A stretch of DNA of 44,852 nucleotides from contig JAZSMT010000035.1 in NCBI GenBank assembly GCA_045536025.1, forward strand, positions 1-44,852. Reading direction: 5' to 3'. The position numbers and the translations under genes are program-made. Below the pieces are notes generated by a model. That model was not told the DNA's origin, made no database searches, and saw only the letters and a program-made list of their open reading frames with translations. The DNA is from HGM11412 sp045536025 (lineage in GTDB: Bacteria > Bacillota > Clostridia > Christensenellales > Borkfalkiaceae). Of the stretch, positions 7,013 to 15,408 are shown one piece after another (the stretch's first letter is position 1; the number at the start of each line of letters is the position of its first letter).

Positions 7013-8452
7013 ATGACTAAAAAAATTATCAGTAAATTAGTAGTATTTCTCTTATGTGCAGTTTTAGTGTTGCCACTTGCTTTATCGCTACCTACTGTAA
7101 ATGCAAGCGAAAAAGTTGACGCATATCCAGGCGTTGAATTTTCTTTTACGGTAAGCGACGAGGTTAGAGCTAAAGAAACTAACGTTATCATCACCGCTAA
7201 GAAAGCTAGTGAGGCAGACGATAAAGCGGTTGAGCTTTACAACAATGGAACGCATAAGACGGATGATGAAAACGTTTTCTTATTTTCTTCCTATTCGTCG
7301 GGTAAGGTTTCTGCAAGAATAACCAAGGATGGCGATTACACGTTTACCGTTAAAACGATTGAGGATACTCCTAAGGTATTCACTAAAGCCGTAACCGTTC
7401 ATAGTAACGTTGAAAATCTCGTTGCACCAAAATACGATATTTCGGAAGACGCTGTTAAAGCGTACGCGAAAATGGTTGAAGATGCGTCCTACGTAGATGC
7501 TACTGCTCAAAACAAAGAAAGTATTTACATTGACGAAACTTACACAGTTCCATCACTTATAGGTATTCCCTCGCTTGTAGATAACGAAAAATATCTTGAT
7601 TTAGTTGACGTTGGTTCGTTCTCTTACAGTCAGTATAAAAGGGTAGTTTACTACGCTGCACCGGGCGGTACGAGTTATATGTCAAGCAGTGCAAGCGGAA
7701 CGTCTAACTTAACCTTCACTATCACCAAGGTAGGAACTTACAGATTTTACGTTTTACTTTCGATTGACAAGATTGACGATAAATCTTTCAATATCGCAAT
7801 AAGCGGTCTTAAAGAGTATGACGACGGTTTTTACACCGTATATAATAAAGCTGGCGACAGAATTTACTCAAGCGGAACTAAGTATTATTTCGACAAGGAG
7901 TACCAAGAAGAATATATCCCCGAAAATGAAGATACCGACATTAAGCAAGGAGAGCGCGTAGTTCCCATTTTCGAGTTTACTATTCAAAATGCAGGTCCTA
8001 ACGTAAAGATAACCTCTTCTTATCAAGAAAACGGCTATATCGGTCTTAAGTATTCAATAAACACCGTAAAGGTTTCGGGTAGCGAAGTGTCTACCACTTA
8101 CGTTCTTCAGTATAAAGAAACGAATACTAGCGATTGGGTTACCGCAAGTGAAGAGTTTGATGAAGACGATATGTCTTTCACTCCTGAAAAGAAAGGCTAT
8201 TACAGATTACACGTAATCGCTATTGACAGTGAAGGTAAAATCAACGATACGCAATACACAAAAGATATTAAAGTTGACGTAAAATACGAAACGGTTGACT
8301 ATAAAACGGGATTTAACGACTGGATTAGCGTTAACTACGTTCCCTTTATCTTCCTTTGCATATCGGGCGTATGTCTTATAGCGATAATTCTTCTTTTAGT
8401 AATTAAGCCAAAAGAAAAGAAAGAAACTATAAAAGTCGAAGAAGACAAATAA
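7013..8452 (+). CDS. membrane-anchored extracellular protein of unknown function
   Basis: A 479-residue protein starting at the ATG behind GGAGCTACA; an upstream TTG in frame lacks support. Residues 1-32 form a signal peptide (lysines, long hydrophobic run, NASEKV). The C terminus has one membrane helix (VNYVPFIFLCISGVCLIAIILLLVI) and a lysine-rich tail. The part between is threonine/valine/tyrosine rich and looks like several beta-sandwich (Ig or fibronectin-like) modules, with 'YRLHVIAIDSEGKINDT' near the end typical of such folds. The topology puts about 430 residues outside the cell. The gene has its own strong promoter and terminator. I do not recognise a family; an adhesin, sensor or cell-wall role is possible. 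Confidence 0.75.
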   Translation: MTKKIISKLVVFLLCAVLVLPLALSLPTVNASEKVDAYPGVEFSFTVSDEVRAKETNVIITAKKASEADDKAVELYNNGTHKTDDENVFLFSSYSSGKVSARITKDGDYTFTVKTIEDTPKVFTKAVTVHSNVENLVAPKYDISEDAVKAYAKMVEDASYVDATAQNKESIYIDETYTVPSLIGIPSLVDNEKYLDLVDVGSFSYSQYKRVVYYAAPGGTSYMSSSASGTSNLTFTITKVGTYRFYVLLSIDKIDDKSFNIAISGLKEYDDGFYTVYNKAGDRIYSSGTKYYFDKEYQEEYIPENEDTDIKQGERVVPIFEFTIQNAGPNVKITSSYQENGYIGLKYSINTVKVSGSEVSTTYVLQYKETNTSDWVTASEEFDEDDMSFTPEKKGYYRLHVIAIDSEGKINDTQYTKDIKVDVKYETVDYKTGFNDWISVNYVPFIFLCISGVCLIAIILLLVIKPKEKKETIKVEEDK

Positions 8453-8455
8453 TTT

Positions 8456-8482
8456 AAAAGCACGGCTTTGCCGTGCTTTTTT
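8456..8482 (+). terminator. intrinsic terminator
   Basis: Stem GCACGGC / GCCGTGC with TTT loop, A-tract before and six T after. It ends the surface-protein gene; the next ATG comes only 9 bases after the T tract. Confidence 0.85.
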
Positions 8483-8491
8483 CAAAAAGAT

Positions 8492-9307
8492 ATGAAAACT
8501 TTTATTAATCAAACTCCCCAAAAACTTAATAAGCTGTTAGCCTTTGAATACGGCGCCGAACTTTCTTATTCAACCTTTATGAAACTACTTAGAAATAAAG
8601 ATATTAAAATAAACGGCAAACGCGTAAACAAGGATGTTTTATTATCTGTTGGCGACGTGGTTGACGTTTATTATGACGGCGAAAATAAGCTTTATACGCC
8701 CGTGTTTGAGGGGGCGGGGATTTTAGTGTTTAACAAACCCCCAACCGTAGAAAGTGTTGATTTTGAGGCGAAATTAAATAAAACCTACAAAGGTTTAAAG
8801 CTTTGCCATCGATTAGACAGAAACACTTCTGGACTACTCGTTTTTGCTAGTGATGATATATCCTATAACGAAATGCTTTTAGCCTTTAAAAACCGCACGG
8901 TTGACAAGTTTTATTTGGCTGAAGTTTACGGTAAGTTACCCGCCACCAAAGCGCGCTTAACTGCCTATTTATATAAGGATGCAAAAAACTCTGAGGTTAA
9001 GGTTTTTGATACGCAAGTTAGTGGTAGCGTAAAAATTATAACCGAATACGAGGTTGTAAAAGAATTTGAAAACACGAGCTTGCTGTCAGTAAAATTAATT
9101 ACCGGCAAAACTCATCAAATACGCGCCCACCTTGCGCATATAGGGCATTTTATCGTGGGCGACGGAAAGTACGGCGATAATAAAATTAATAAACAGCTTA
9201 AAGAAAAACGCCAAAAATTAACGGCGTATAAAATTATATTTCACTTTGATAAATTAAGCCCCTTACACGCGCTTGACGGTGTAGAGGTAGTATTAAGTAA
9301 AGAATAA
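8492..9307 (+). CDS. RluA-family pseudouridine synthase with S4 domain
   Basis: A 271-residue enzyme with an S4 RNA-binding domain (about 10-62, 'LLRNKDIKINGKRVNKD..LSVGDVVDVY') and a catalytic domain with D109 in 'LCHRLDRNTSGLLVFA', then 'LITGKTHQIRAHLAHIGH' and 'GDGKYG'. This is the RluC/RluD layout, acting on large-subunit rRNA; the site is not predictable. The start was taken at the ATG, since an in-frame TTG further up lies inside the terminator. There is no Shine-Dalgarno and the ATG sits directly behind the upstream terminator, so expression may depend on read-through. Confidence 0.9.
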   Translation: MKTFINQTPQKLNKLLAFEYGAELSYSTFMKLLRNKDIKINGKRVNKDVLLSVGDVVDVYYDGENKLYTPVFEGAGILVFNKPPTVESVDFEAKLNKTYKGLKLCHRLDRNTSGLLVFASDDISYNEMLLAFKNRTVDKFYLAEVYGKLPATKARLTAYLYKDAKNSEVKVFDTQVSGSVKIITEYEVVKEFENTSLLSVKLITGKTHQIRAHLAHIGHFIVGDGKYGDNKINKQLKEKRQKLTAYKIIFHFDKLSPLHALDGVEVVLSKE

Positions 9308-9330
9308 AAACGCCCCGATAGGGCGTTTTT
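9306..9330. terminator. bidirectional terminator
   Basis: AAAAACGCCC / GGGCGTTTTT with a 5-base loop, between two converging genes whose stop codons overlap it on either side. Confidence 0.85.
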
Positions 9331-11012
9331 TACTTGATTATAAAATTTTCGTGCTTATCGGGGTTTACGATAATAGTTGAGTAATTTTCGTAAGTTACCG
9401 CGCCTAAATTTTTACCACCTTGCTTTTTAACGTAACGGCGCTTGGTGTAATCTACGTTTATTTTATCCCCTTTAGCGCCTTGCGAAAAATAAGCGCAAAT
9501 TTCAGCCGACACTTTTATAACGTTTTCAGGAATTTCGCGCCCCTCCTCGCGTATAATAACGTGCGATGAGTGGTAGTTTTTAACGTGAAGCCACAAATCG
9601 TTTTTATCTGAAAAAGAAAGGAGCTTGTCGTTTTGAATATTGTTTTTGCCAACTAATATAGAAAAACCGTCAACTTCGTATTTTAAAAATCTTGGCGCTT
9701 TACTTTGCTTTTTGTTTTTTGCCCCTTGATTGACTTTAATAATACCTGCAAGGGTAAGCTCTTGTTTGATATCTTCAATATCTTGCTTGTTCTCGGCACG
9801 ACTTAAATAAAAATTGACTAAAGATAGGTATTTAAGCTCTTCCTCCGCACTCTTAACTTGCTCGGCTGAAATCTCCACGGCAGATTTTTTCTTTCTATAT
9901 TGTTTAAAATACTTTTGAGCGTTTTGTTGAGGGGATAAAGTTTCGTCAAGTTCAAGCGTAATTTCGCCACCGTCGTAATAATTGGAAATGGTTACCGAGC
10001 TTTGCCCCCTTTTGCAAAGATAAATTTGCGAGGTTAAAAGTTCGCCGTATTTTCTGTATTTTTCAAAATCACCGCTTGAAATTATGCGCTCTTTTAAGGT
10101 TGTAAGTCTTTTTACAAGCCTTTTTTCGTAAGCGTTAAGCGCGTTTTGAACACCGCTTTTAAGCCCCTTTAAATACGCGCCGTTTTCAGCTGACGAATAA
10201 ACGCTCTCAATAGCGTCTAAAATATTTGAAAAATAAGTTCTATTTCCCTCAATCGAAAGGTAATCAGTTGCGTAAAAATCTTTCTTAACCCCGTCGTCAA
10301 TCACGGTAGGCAAGGTTGGCAAGTTAATAAAATCTTTAAAAATTTTATACGCATTTTCGCCACCTTTTTCATTAGCGTTTTCAATTCGGCTTGCAATCTC
10401 GCACGCCGTTACGGGTGAAAAATCGTTAAAGCTGTTTAAAATATACCTATCAAGCGCTCCGCCTTGGTAGTTTAAAAAAACGTCAACTGCTTTATCGTCG
10501 TAAGCAGACAGTTTTTCAAGTTTGATAGGAGGGGTGTATTTTGCGCCTGTTAAAGTTATGCGCTTACCGTCAAGACTTTCAGCCGACTGTTTAAGCGCGC
10601 CGAGTATCACGCCGTTTTTTGTAAAAAACAAGTTAGAGTATTTGCCCATAATTTCAGCGTATAGTGCGTATTCGACAAAGTCTTGCAAATCGTTTTTATT
10701 AACCATTGAAATTTTAACCACTCTGTCGTCGTTAAAAATTTGGATATTAGTAATCTCAGCGCCCGTAATATATTTTCTTAATAGCATACAAAAATTAAAA
10801 GCTACCTCGGGGTTGGGCTTTTCGCCTTGAATTACCGAAACTCTTGCAAATTTAGCGTTTGTTGAAATGACGAGGCGACAGGCTCTTTCCTTAAAAAGGA
10901 GTAAATTGACCTCTTCGCTCGTCGGCTGGAACACTTTATTAATTTTTGCGCCCACGTAGTTGGCGGATAAAAATTCAGCGGTGCGCTTTATGGTAAATAA
11001 GTCTTGTGGCAT
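9330..11012 (-). CDS. rqcH: RqcH-type ribosome quality control protein (NFACT / FbpA family)
   Basis: A 560-residue NFACT protein. N-terminal NFACT-N domain: 'FTIKRTAEFL', 'KVFQP', 'NPEVAFNFCMLLRKYITG' and 'NDDRVVKI', where D96-R97 match the DR pair needed for alanine tailing in Bacillus RqcH. Then come a helix-hairpin-helix and coiled-coil section (about 270-430) and the C-terminal NFACT-R domain ('DLWLHVKNYHSSHVII', 'VDYTKRRYVKKQGGKNLGAVTYEN'). RqcH binds stalled 50S-peptidyl-tRNA complexes and adds alanine tails that mark peptides for ClpXP. It lies divergent to tig-clpP-clpX, so tagging and degradation genes are adjacent. Older databases call this fibronectin-binding protein. Confidence 0.93.
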   Translation of the reverse strand: MPQDLFTIKRTAEFLSANYVGAKINKVFQPTSEEVNLLLFKERACRLVISTNAKFARVSVIQGEKPNPEVAFNFCMLLRKYITGAEITNIQIFNDDRVVKISMVNKNDLQDFVEYALYAEIMGKYSNLFFTKNGVILGALKQSAESLDGKRITLTGAKYTPPIKLEKLSAYDDKAVDVFLNYQGGALDRYILNSFNDFSPVTACEIASRIENANEKGGENAYKIFKDFINLPTLPTVIDDGVKKDFYATDYLSIEGNRTYFSNILDAIESVYSSAENGAYLKGLKSGVQNALNAYEKRLVKRLTTLKERIISSGDFEKYRKYGELLTSQIYLCKRGQSSVTISNYYDGGEITLELDETLSPQQNAQKYFKQYRKKKSAVEISAEQVKSAEEELKYLSLVNFYLSRAENKQDIEDIKQELTLAGIIKVNQGAKNKKQSKAPRFLKYEVDGFSILVGKNNIQNDKLLSFSDKNDLWLHVKNYHSSHVIIREEGREIPENVIKVSAEICAYFSQGAKGDKINVDYTKRRYVKKQGGKNLGAVTYENYSTIIVNPDKHENFIIK

Positions 11013-11074
11013 AAATATATTATATATTCTTATTAAGTTTTTGTAAATTAAAAGTTGAAATTAGTCTTAAAAAC

Positions 11075-11103
11075 TTTACAATAACGATTAACTTTGTTAA
11101 AAT
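11075..11103 (+). promoter_or_regulatory. sigma-A promoter of tig-clpP
   Basis: TTTACA (11075-11080), 17-base spacer, TAAAAT (11098-11103). The 17 bases GTTAAAATATATAAAGT around the -10 are identical in the nrdR promoter. No CtsR or CIRCE heat-shock operator was recognised beside it. Confidence 0.7.
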
Positions 11104-11137
11104 ATATAAAGTTAATTATAACTCTAAGGAGAATTTT

Positions 11138-12424
11138 ATGAAATATACTGTTAAACCTGCTGAAAAAAGCATAGTAAAAATCGCAATCACTTTAAACACC
11201 AAAGAGTGGAACGAAGCGCAACTTCAAGCGTACGCTAAAACCAAGGGTAAATTTAATATCCCCGGTTTTAGAAAGGGCAAAGCACCCAAGAACGTTATCG
11301 AGCAAATGTACGGTAAAGGCGTATTCTACGAAGAAGCAATCAACACTTCTTTCGCTAAATACTACTTTGACATTTTAGATAAAGAAAAGGAAATCGAGCC
11401 TATTGATAGACCTGAAATCGAGATTGAAAAGCTTGACGATAAGGGTATCACTATGGTAGCGGTAGTTCCCGTAAAGCCCGAAGTAACTCTTGGCGAATAT
11501 AAAGGTATAACCATTGACAAAGTTGAGTATAATGTAACTAAAAAGGACGTGGACGCTGAGCTTGACCGCCTCGTAAAGAGAAACGCAAGAGAAGTATCCG
11601 TTACTGACCGCCCCGCACAAAAGGGCGATATTACCGTAATTGATTACTCGGGTAGTATCGACGGCGTTAAGTTTGAAGGTGGCACGGCTGAAAAGCAAAA
11701 TTTAGAGCTTGGCTCGGGCGCGTTTATCCCCGGTTTTGAAGACGGTGTTATCGGTATGAATATCGGTGACGATAAGGATATTTCCGTTAAGTTCCCCGAA
11801 GATTACGGCGCTGAAGAATTAAAGGGTAAAGACGCTATTTTTGCAGTTAAGCTTCACGAAATTAAAGTTAAAGAATACCCCGAAGTTAACGACGAGTTTA
11901 TTAAAGAAGCTGCGGGCGAAGAGTCGGTTGACGCTTACAAAAAGGCAACTAAGAAAAAGCTTCAAGAAGCTAACGACAAGCGCGCAAAAGCAGAAACTGA
12001 AGATAAGCTTATTGAAAAAATTACCGAATCTTCTCAAGTTGATATCCCCGCTGTTTTAGTTGAAAGGCAAATTGACAATAACGTTCAAGATATGGAATAC
12101 CGTATGATGTATCAAGGTCTCCGTCTTGACGATTACCTTAAATACACCAACCAAACTCGTGAAGATTATAGAAATTCTTTCAAGGCTCAAGCTGAAAAGC
12201 AAGTTAAAACTCAACTTGTAATAGACAAGATTTTAACCGTTGAAGGCATTAAGGCAACCGAGGAAGAAATTGACGAGAAAATTAAAGAACAAGCAACCGC
12301 TATGAATAAGGAATTCGACGAGTATAAAAAATCAATGAACGAGCGTCAAATTTCTTACTTTGAAAACAACGCTACCATTGAAAAGCTTTTCGCTTTCTTA
12401 ATGGCAAACAATAAAATCGATTAA
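11138..12424 (+). CDS. tig: trigger factor, ribosome-bound chaperone and prolyl isomerase
   Basis: A 428-residue protein of usual length and layout. The N-terminal ribosome-binding domain has 'GFRKGKAPKNVIEQMYG', where family members bear the GFRxGKxP signature for ribosomal protein L23. A central FKBP-type isomerase domain (about 155-245) contains 'GDITVIDYSGSIDG..FEGGTAE' and 'FIPGFEDGVIGM'. The rest is a helical substrate-binding domain rich in K, E and A. It holds nascent chains as they leave the ribosome. AAGGAG precedes the ATG. clpP follows 10 bases later in the same transcript. Confidence 0.97.
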   Translation: MKYTVKPAEKSIVKIAITLNTKEWNEAQLQAYAKTKGKFNIPGFRKGKAPKNVIEQMYGKGVFYEEAINTSFAKYYFDILDKEKEIEPIDRPEIEIEKLDDKGITMVAVVPVKPEVTLGEYKGITIDKVEYNVTKKDVDAELDRLVKRNAREVSVTDRPAQKGDITVIDYSGSIDGVKFEGGTAEKQNLELGSGAFIPGFEDGVIGMNIGDDKDISVKFPEDYGAEELKGKDAIFAVKLHEIKVKEYPEVNDEFIKEAAGEESVDAYKKATKKKLQEANDKRAKAETEDKLIEKITESSQVDIPAVLVERQIDNNVQDMEYRMMYQGLRLDDYLKYTNQTREDYRNSFKAQAEKQVKTQLVIDKILTVEGIKATEEEIDEKIKEQATAMNKEFDEYKKSMNERQISYFENNATIEKLFAFLMANNKID

Positions 12425-12434
12425 GAGGTAAAAA

Positions 12435-13016
12435 ATGGCACTTATACCTATGGTTGTCGAGCAGACCAACAAGGGCGAACGCTCGTACGATATATATTCA
12501 CGCCTACTTGAAGATAGAATTATTATGCTCTCCGGCGAGATTGACGACGCTACCGCAAACACGGTAGTTGCTCAGCTTATCTATCTTGAAGGCAAAGACC
12601 CTGATAAGGATATTTGTATCTACATCAACAGCCCGGGCGGTTCGGTAACTGCTGGTCTTGCAATTTACGACACTATGAACTACGTAAAGTGCGACGTTTC
12701 TACCATTTGTATCGGTATGGCTGCGTCAATGGGCGCGTTCTTATTATCAAGCGGTAAAAAGGGCAAAAGATACGCCCTTCCTAACAGCGAGATTATGATT
12801 CATCAGCCTTTAGGCGGTGCTCACGGTCAAGCAAGCGATATTAAAATTCAAGCCGACCATATTTTAAAGATTAAAGATAAACTTAACAAAATTTTATCTG
12901 AAAACACCGGTAAACCCATTGAGCAGGTAGAAAAGGATACCGATAGAGATAATTATTTATCGGCTGAAGAGGCTTTAGAGTATGGCTTGGTAGATAAAAT
13001 TTTTTATCGCAGATAA
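12435..13016 (+). CDS. clpP: ATP-dependent Clp protease proteolytic subunit
   Basis: A 193-residue serine peptidase with the full triad: S98 in 'GMAASMGAF', H123 in 'MIHQPLGG' and D172 in 'TDRDNYLSAEEA'. 'INSPGGSV' forms the oxyanion region. ClpP forms a 14-mer chamber that degrades proteins unfolded by ClpX or other Clp ATPases. The N-terminal MALIPMVVEQ is the axial loop and probable propeptide site. It follows tig closely, with clpX 68 bases downstream behind its own strong AAAGGAGG ribosome site. Confidence 0.98.
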   Translation: MALIPMVVEQTNKGERSYDIYSRLLEDRIIMLSGEIDDATANTVVAQLIYLEGKDPDKDICIYINSPGGSVTAGLAIYDTMNYVKCDVSTICIGMAASMGAFLLSSGKKGKRYALPNSEIMIHQPLGGAHGQASDIKIQADHILKIKDKLNKILSENTGKPIEQVEKDTDRDNYLSAEEALEYGLVDKIFYRR

Positions 13017-13084
13017 AAAATCTTAGCTAACAAAAGGCATATATTTACCCTATAAACATTAATTCACTATATAAAGGAGGAGTT

Positions 13085-14323
13085 ATGGCAAACAACGAAA
13101 ACTTAAATAACGGACTATATTGCGCTTTTTGTGGTAAGCCTAAAGAATTAGCGCAAAAACTCGTTGCAGGTCCTAACGGGCTTTATATTTGTGATGAGTG
13201 TTTGGAAATTTGCAACGGCATATTAGAAGAGGAAAACGAGGCGCTTGAGGTTGAAGCCGTTGAGCTTAAAAAGCCCAAGCAAATCAAAGAAGAGCTTGAC
13301 AGTTATATCGTTGGGCAAGAAAAGGCTAAAAAAGTATTATCGGTAGCTGTTTATAACCACTATAAAAGAATAAACGCAAGTTTAAAAGGCGATAAAAACG
13401 ACGCAACCGAGATTGAAAAGTCTAACATTTTACTTTTAGGCCCTACGGGCTCGGGTAAAACCTTGCTTGCAAGAACTCTTGCTAAAATTTTAAACGTTCC
13501 CTTTGCAGTAGCTGATGCAACTACCTTAACGGAGGCTGGCTACGTGGGGGAAGACGTTGAAAATATACTTTTAAAGCTTATTAAAAATGCAGATTATGAC
13601 GTTGCTCGTGCAGAGCGCGGAATCGTTTATATTGACGAGATTGATAAGATTGCAAGAAAGAGTGAAAACGTATCCATCACGCGTGACGTGTCGGGTGAGG
13701 GCGTTCAGCAAGCGCTTCTTAAAATAATTGAGTCAACCGTTGCTTCAGTTCCCCCTCAAGGCGGAAGAAAGCACCCTCAACAAGAGCTTATTCAAATTGA
13801 CACCACCAACATTTTATTTATTTGCGGTGGAGCTTTCGTTGGGCTTGATAAAATTATTGAAAAGCGTAAAGACGCGTCTAGCCTAGGCTTTGGTGGTAAC
13901 GTTTCGGGTAAAGGTAGTAATACTACGACTAGCTTGTCTGACGTTCAACCGGGCGATTTAACCAAGTACGGCTTAATTCCCGAATTCGTTGGAAGAGTGC
14001 CAATAACGGTATGTTTAGATCCGCTTGACGAAACTGCGCTCGTAAAGATTATGACCGAGCCTAAAAACGCGCTTGTTAAGCAGTATAAAAAACTTATCGG
14101 TATGGACGAGTGCGATTTAGAAGTTACCGACGGTGCAGTTTACGAAATTGCTAAAAAGGCAATTGAACTTAAAACGGGTGCACGCGGTTTAAGAACGATT
14201 TTTGAAAACGTTATGCTTGACTGTATGTACGATATCCCCAGCGAAAACGCCGAAAAGGTAATTATTGACGAGGAAGTGATTAAAGGTTTGAAAAAACCTC
14301 AAGTCGTATTTAAGGCGTCATAG
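13085..14323 (+). CDS. clpX: ClpX, AAA+ unfoldase of ClpXP
   Basis: A 412-residue protein. The N-terminal zinc-binding domain has C13, C16, C36 and C39. Walker A is GPTGSGKT (119-126), Walker B is 'GIVYIDEIDKI', and the pore RKH loop lies in 'QGGRKHPQQ'. 'GYVGEDVENI' is the GYVG pore loop. It unfolds tagged proteins and feeds them into ClpP. The domains are complete and the length is standard. The gene follows clpP on the plus strand; its 3' region contains a hairpin-rich stretch and then a terminator at 14468-14496. Confidence 0.98.
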   Translation: MANNENLNNGLYCAFCGKPKELAQKLVAGPNGLYICDECLEICNGILEEENEALEVEAVELKKPKQIKEELDSYIVGQEKAKKVLSVAVYNHYKRINASLKGDKNDATEIEKSNILLLGPTGSGKTLLARTLAKILNVPFAVADATTLTEAGYVGEDVENILLKLIKNADYDVARAERGIVYIDEIDKIARKSENVSITRDVSGEGVQQALLKIIESTVASVPPQGGRKHPQQELIQIDTTNILFICGGAFVGLDKIIEKRKDASSLGFGGNVSGKGSNTTTSLSDVQPGDLTKYGLIPEFVGRVPITVCLDPLDETALVKIMTEPKNALVKQYKKLIGMDECDLEVTDGAVYEIAKKAIELKTGARGLRTIFENVMLDCMYDIPSENAEKVIIDEEVIKGLKKPQVVFKAS

Positions 14324-14440
14324 ACGGCGCAATACTGCGTTACTGCCGTCGTCGTGTGTCTGCAATGACCGTAAAAGGTCTATTGCAACCACCCGCCTAG
14401 TCGAGCATTGTCTTGCTTGTCTCTAACCCCTTAAAATGGT
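14323..14440. other. hairpin-rich intergenic element after clpX
   Basis: Several local inverted repeats lie in a row: GACGGC/GCCGTC (14323-14328/14345-14350); a 10-bp stem TGCAAT-GACC / GGTC-t-ATTGCA (14361-14370/14377-14387, one bulge); AGCA/TGCT (14404-14417). The TGACC-AAAAGGTCTAT piece recurs in the intergenic region after sigE (near 40366-40381). No ORF fits. It may be a degraded relative of the hairpin arrays at the window's left end and at 40493-40700. Confidence 0.45.
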
Positions 14441-14467
14441 TGGAATAAACTTAATGAAACTAAAAAT

Positions 14468-14496
14468 AAAACTCTCACGAAAAGTGAGAGTTTTTT
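14468..14496. terminator. bidirectional terminator
   Basis: AAAACTCTCAC / GTGAGAG then six T, with a 5-base loop. It lies between clpX (plus) and the converging dehydrogenase gene (minus). Confidence 0.85.
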
Positions 14497-14509
14497 AATA
14501 GATTAAAAA

Positions 14510-15319
14510 TCAAATTTTTTCAAATAATTTCATTTTAGTTTTTCTTAAAAACCAACCTATAAGGCGGGGAGCAGTGCGCGGAAAGAATTTATACAGTAAA
14601 TTCATAAGGTGTGCGTCAAAGCCGATTATAATTCGTTTTTTGCCTTTGCTTGCCCCTTTTAAAATCTTTTTTGCAACCTTTTTGGGAGAAGCTGAAATTT
14701 TGTCAATTATCCCCATTTCTTTATCGCTTGCGTTTTGATTTCGCATAACGTCAGTTTTAGTAAAGCCGGGCATAACCGTTACGATTTGAATATCTTTATT
14801 TTCAAAAGATAAACACTCTGAAAATCTTACGCCTGCTGATTTTGAAGCAGAATATAAAGATACCCCCGCAAATGGGCATAGTGCAGACGAGCTTAAAACG
14901 TTTACCATAATAGCGTTTTCAAACTTGTTAAGCAAAGGCATAAAAATTTCGCTTGAGTAAACTATCGAGAAGAAATTTGTATCCATAACGGCGTGCGCTT
15001 GCCGTGCAACGTTTTCGTCAAATTTAGAAAATTGAGGTAAAACCCCTGCGCAGTTTATAAGCGCGCTGGGAGTTATTTTATTGTTGTTAAGATAGGAGTA
15101 TAAGAGCTCCCATTCTTCCTTAATAGAAACGTCCATTTTATACGGTGTGAAATTATCGCCTAAAAGGCTTTTAACCCTTTCAAGCTTATCTTCGTTTCTA
15201 CCTATTCCTATAACCTTTGCGCCGTAATTTAAAATTAAAATTTCAGCCAAATTTTTGCCGATACCCGACGATGCGCCCGTTACTATTACCGTTGTATGCT
15301 CATTAAAATACTTGTTCAT
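14510..15319 (-). CDS. short-chain dehydrogenase/reductase (SDR family)
   Basis: A 269-residue classical SDR. It has the nucleotide-binding TGASSGIG (14-21), 'NCAG', the catalytic serine strand 'MVNVLSSSA' and the Y-x-x-x-K active site 'YSASKSAG'. The C-terminal tail is basic and hydrophobic ('RTAPRLIGWFLRKTKMKLF'), suggesting membrane contact as in DltE/YqjQ-type lipid or steroid reductases. The substrate cannot be predicted. It interrupts the otherwise conserved clpX-lon neighbourhood on the opposite strand and has no operon partner. Confidence 0.88.
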   Translation of the reverse strand: MNKYFNEHTTVIVTGASSGIGKNLAEILILNYGAKVIGIGRNEDKLERVKSLLGDNFTPYKMDVSIKEEWELLYSYLNNNKITPSALINCAGVLPQFSKFDENVARQAHAVMDTNFFSIVYSSEIFMPLLNKFENAIMVNVLSSSALCPFAGVSLYSASKSAGVRFSECLSFENKDIQIVTVMPGFTKTDVMRNQNASDKEMGIIDKISASPKKVAKKILKGASKGKKRIIIGFDAHLMNLLYKFFPRTAPRLIGWFLRKTKMKLFEKI

Positions 15320-15370
15320 ATAACCATTTTAACATAAAACTATCATTAAATAAAGCATTAAAAAAAATAC

Positions 15371-15399
15371 TTGCAAAAATATAGTAAATATTATATAAT
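15371..15399 (+). promoter_or_regulatory. sigma-A promoter of lon, near-leaderless
   Basis: TTGCAA (15371-15376), 17-base spacer, consensus TATAAT (15394-15399). Only 9 bases separate the -10 from the lon ATG, so the RNA should start 3 to 5 bases before the start codon. No Shine-Dalgarno is present. Confidence 0.75.
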
Positions 15400-15408
15400 A
15401 ACTAAACT

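Noticed and set aside
11041..11137. CIRCE or CtsR heat-shock operator upstream of tig-clpP
   Set aside because: No TTAGCACTC-N9-GAGTGCTAA or CtsR heptad repeat is present.
14323..14440. tRNA or small known RNA after clpX
   Set aside because: No cloverleaf, CCA end or T-loop consensus; only consecutive hairpins.
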